In this document: in pieces, positions 22,043 to 23,242 of the stretch
How positions within the stretch are numbered: the stretch's first letter is position 1
Layout of the letters: the number at the start of each line of letters is the position of its first letter
NCBI GenBank assembly: GCA_038063055.1
Contig: JBBTVY010000016.1
Span: 1-23,242 of the forward strand
DNA: 23,242 nucleotides
Source of the DNA: JACQKT01 sp038063055
Lineage (GTDB): Bacteria; Patescibacteriota; Minisyncoccia; UBA6257; 2-01-FULL-56-20
Direction: 5' to 3'
Program-made: the position numbers and the translations under genes
Notes under the pieces: model-generated
What the model was told of the DNA's origin: nothing
Seen by the model: the letters and a program-made list of their open reading frames with translations, nothing else
Databases searched by the model: none

Positions 22043-22064
22043 AAAACCGCCACTCGGCGGTTTT
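22043..22064. terminator. Bidirectional terminator between macB permease and rplS
   Basis: AAAACCGCC pairs with GGCGGTTTT around ACTC. The A-run on the left gives seven or more T on the minus strand (for rplS); the plus strand has four T. Confidence 0.88.
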
Positions 22065-22085
22065 AAAAATAGCGCATTATCTGGA

Positions 22086-22388
22086 TTACAAGGAAACCCC
22101 TAATTTTTTCCTGATATTCGCCGCCGACATTTTTCTTACAAAATAAAGTTTCGAGCGGTGGATTTTCTTTGGAGAACTTAAAATTTCCACCTTGGAAATC
22201 AATGGTGAATTAACCGGGAATATTTTCTCCACGCCGACCCCCGCCAAAACGGAACGGACCGTAATGGTGGCCCCCGCTTCTTTGCCGTGCTTGCGCGCCA
22301 AAACAAGCCCTTCGAAAGGAGTTGAATTGTCGTAAACCTTTATTTTCGCCCCCGGTATTATTTTTTTAAGCGTTTTTTCGTCAATCAT
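22086..22388 (-). CDS. rplS: Ribosomal protein bL19
   Basis: A 100-residue large-subunit protein at the 30S-50S interface. It carries family stretches in order: PGAKIKVYD, FEGLVLARKHGK, TITVRSVLAGVGVEKIFPVNSPLISKVEIL and HRSKLYFVRKM. It is slightly shorter than the roughly 115-residue E. coli protein, mainly at the N-terminus, in line with the reduced ribosomes of CPR. It starts 7 bp after the stop of the response regulator and has no promoter of its own in that gap, so the two are co-transcribed. The leader is A-rich (AATAAAAATAAA) with no SD. A strong terminator follows. Confidence 0.95.
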   Translation of the reverse strand: MIDEKTLKKIIPGAKIKVYDNSTPFEGLVLARKHGKEAGATITVRSVLAGVGVEKIFPVNSPLISKVEILSSPKKIHRSKLYFVRKMSAANIRKKLGVSL

Positions 22389-22395
22389 TTTATTT

Positions 22396-22803
22396 TTATT
22401 GCTGAACCTGCAAAGCTTCGCTTCCCTGAAAACGGCTGAGCATGCTTTTGATGGCGTTCATGAAATCGTCTATAGATATTCTGACTTTAATGTAATACTC
22501 CGAAGCTCCCAGTGATTTGGCTTTTTCTATGTCGCTCTCCTGCCCCAAATTTGTCAATACAACTATTGGAACGTGATTAAGGTCCGGATTTTTCGAAACG
22601 CTTTCCAGAACCTCGAAGCCCGATTTTTTCGGCAAAATCAAATCTATAATTATCAGGTCCGGCCTCTCGGATTTAAGCAAGTCAACGGCCTCTTGGCCGT
22701 CGAATGCCTGACTTACGGCAAAACCCTCCTTTTTCAATCTGTTGGCCAATATAGTAGAAAGAAAACGTTCGTCTTCCGCTATAAAGATTTTTGCCGGATT
22801 CAT
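22396..22803 (-). CDS. Single-domain response regulator (CheY-like receiver)
   Basis: A 135-residue stand-alone receiver domain. Acidic pocket D11-E12 in IAEDERF, phosphoacceptor D54 in LIIIDLILP, T84 in IVVLTN and conserved K106 in YYIKVR; the helix-5 region closes the domain and a short Gln-rich tail follows. There is no output domain, so it must act through protein contacts. The start is the ATG before NPAKIFIAEDE, because a good promoter (TTGCCT, 17 bp, TATAAT) lies just before it; a longer frame from 22860 would run through that promoter. It is in an operon with rplS and lies downstream of the 16S rRNA gene. No histidine kinase is in the window. Confidence 0.92.
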   Translation of the reverse strand: MNPAKIFIAEDERFLSTILANRLKKEGFAVSQAFDGQEAVDLLKSERPDLIIIDLILPKKSGFEVLESVSKNPDLNHVPIVVLTNLGQESDIEKAKSLGASEYYIKVRISIDDFMNAIKSMLSRFQGSEALQVQQ

Positions 22804-22812
22804 ATTGGGCTG

Positions 22813-22841
22813 ATTATACAAAAAAGCAGCCAATAAGGCAA
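22813..22841 (-). promoter_or_regulatory. Promoter of the response regulator-rplS operon
   Basis: Minus strand TTGCCT (22836-22841), exactly 17 bp, TATAAT (22813-22818). The start falls about 3 nt before the ATG at 22803, so the mRNA is nearly leaderless. Confidence 0.75.
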
Positions 22842-22895
22842 ATAGCGAATCTGAATTCATCGAAGGGCGAAGAAATTTTTCTGAAATTGTCGAAC

Positions 22896-23085
22896 ACCGA
22901 ACACATAATACTTTATGTGCTCGGTTTAAGAAGATGTAGTCCGCCTATGGCGGAAACATGCTTCTAAAAGAGCTTTTTAGTTGTCCCAATAGATGACAAG
23001 AATCAAGTATCATGGGTCGAATATTGCGACTCGTGATACATGACTCAAGCGACAAGATTTAATTTTCCGAATGGAAAATTTAATC
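22896..23085 (-). other. 16S trailer region with a series of hairpins, no gene seen
   Basis: Between the 16S 3' end and the response regulator promoter I see five stems and no convincing coding frame or tRNA. They are GATTTAATTTTCC/GGAAAATTTAATC with one mismatch (23056-23085), GTATCATG/CGTGATAC with inner TCG/CGA (23007-23039), CTAAAA/TTTTAG (about 22963-22979), GAAG-ATGT-TCCGCC/GGCGGA-ACAT-CTTC (22931-22964), and ACCGA-CACATAA/TTATGTG-TCGGT (22896-22925). None has a strong T-run. They could be processing sites, tandem terminators or a small RNA. Confidence 0.55.
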
Positions 23086-23091
23086 TATAAA

Positions 23092-23242
23092 GTTTAATTG
23101 TTCCACGCACAGCTTCCGCTACACGTGCCTTGTTACGACTTAGCCCATGTCACCGAGCTGAGACTGCTCCGACCGAGGTCGGAGTTCACCTCTTCCCGGC
23201 TCCCTTGGCTTGACGGGCAGTGAGTACAGGACTCGAGAACGT
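23092..23242 (-). rRNA. 16S rRNA, 3' end only, with divergent tail
   Basis: The minus strand contains the conserved 3' blocks of 16S: TGTACTCACTGCCCGTCA (E. coli 1391-1408 region), helix 44 (shortened, tip CTCCGAC-CTCG-GTCGGAG), the AAGTCGTAACAAGG block with A1492/A1493, and helix 45 GTAGC-GGAA-GCTGT keeping the GGAA loop that KsgA dimethylates. After the conserved TGGA the sequence is ACAATTAAACTTT, where bacteria normally have TCACCTCCTT. The 5' part is outside the window and the exact 3' end is estimated. No 23S or tRNA follows. Confidence 0.93.

Noticed and set aside
22804..22860. Longer start for the response regulator
   Set aside because: It would run through the TTGCCT-17-TATAAT promoter; receiver domains begin a few residues before the acidic pair.
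22861..23095. tRNA or 5S gene in the 16S trailer
   Set aside because: The stems do not form a cloverleaf or contain a T-arm GTTCGA, and no 5S-like sequence was seen.
1..23242. CRISPR array
   Set aside because: No regularly spaced direct repeats of 20-40 bp were seen on either strand.

Overview
The window looks like a piece of a small-genome Patescibacteria (CPR) chromosome, most like the Parcubacteria. The reasons are an abridged dcw cell-wall cluster, an N-terminally shortened MurF, tRNA genes without an encoded CCA, a 16S rRNA gene with a shortened helix 44 that is not followed by 23S, very few Shine-Dalgarno (SD) sites, and AT-rich spacers. A lower rank cannot be assigned from the sequence alone. 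UGA is used as a stop and UGG as Trp, so the code looks standard.

Layout. 1-1911 (minus strand): start of glmS, a GC-rich GNAT acetyltransferase with its own terminator, and yvcK/glmR. 2003-2075: tRNA-Glu(CUC). 2153-7300 (minus): a short dcw cluster transcribed mraZ-rsmH-ftsL-like-ftsI-murF, headed by a promoter, an array of MraZ operator repeats and a 15-bp inverted repeat. 7480-7914 (minus): a GC-rich orphan gene with its own SD and terminator. 8080-10172 (plus): inorganic pyrophosphatase and a three-part thymidylate synthase. 10238-13307 (minus): a kelch/Asp-box propeller fused to a D,D-carboxypeptidase, and an AI-2E-family transporter preceded by a structured leader. 13554-14840 (plus): an N-acetylmuramoyl-L-alanine amidase with a peptidoglycan-binding domain. 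14928-18327: an accessory island with a 25-residue SEC-C microprotein, a LexA-DNA methyltransferase fusion, a convergent gene with a DHH-like motif and a PD-(D/E)XK nuclease, ending at tRNA-Leu(GAG). 18508-22035 (plus): a MacA-MacB type efflux operon. 22086-22803 (minus): a single-domain response regulator and ribosomal protein L19. 23092-23242 (minus): the 3' end of 16S rRNA.

How it fits together. The core is envelope biology: precursor supply (glmS, yvcK), wall synthesis (murF, ftsI, rsmH/mraZ control), wall trimming (S11 carboxypeptidase, amidase) and membrane export. The accessory island looks like a damage-responsive modification or defence module next to a tRNA gene. The points I rate highest are: (1) the LexA-methyltransferase fusion and its neighbours; (2) a structured leader present twice, each copy ending 0-1 nt before the start codon of a membrane-transport gene; and (3) a 16S 3' tail with no recognisable anti-SD, in a window where nearly every native gene lacks an SD and several have a TATAAT box so close to the start that the mRNA would be leaderless. 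The two GC-rich genes that do carry SDs look like recent arrivals.
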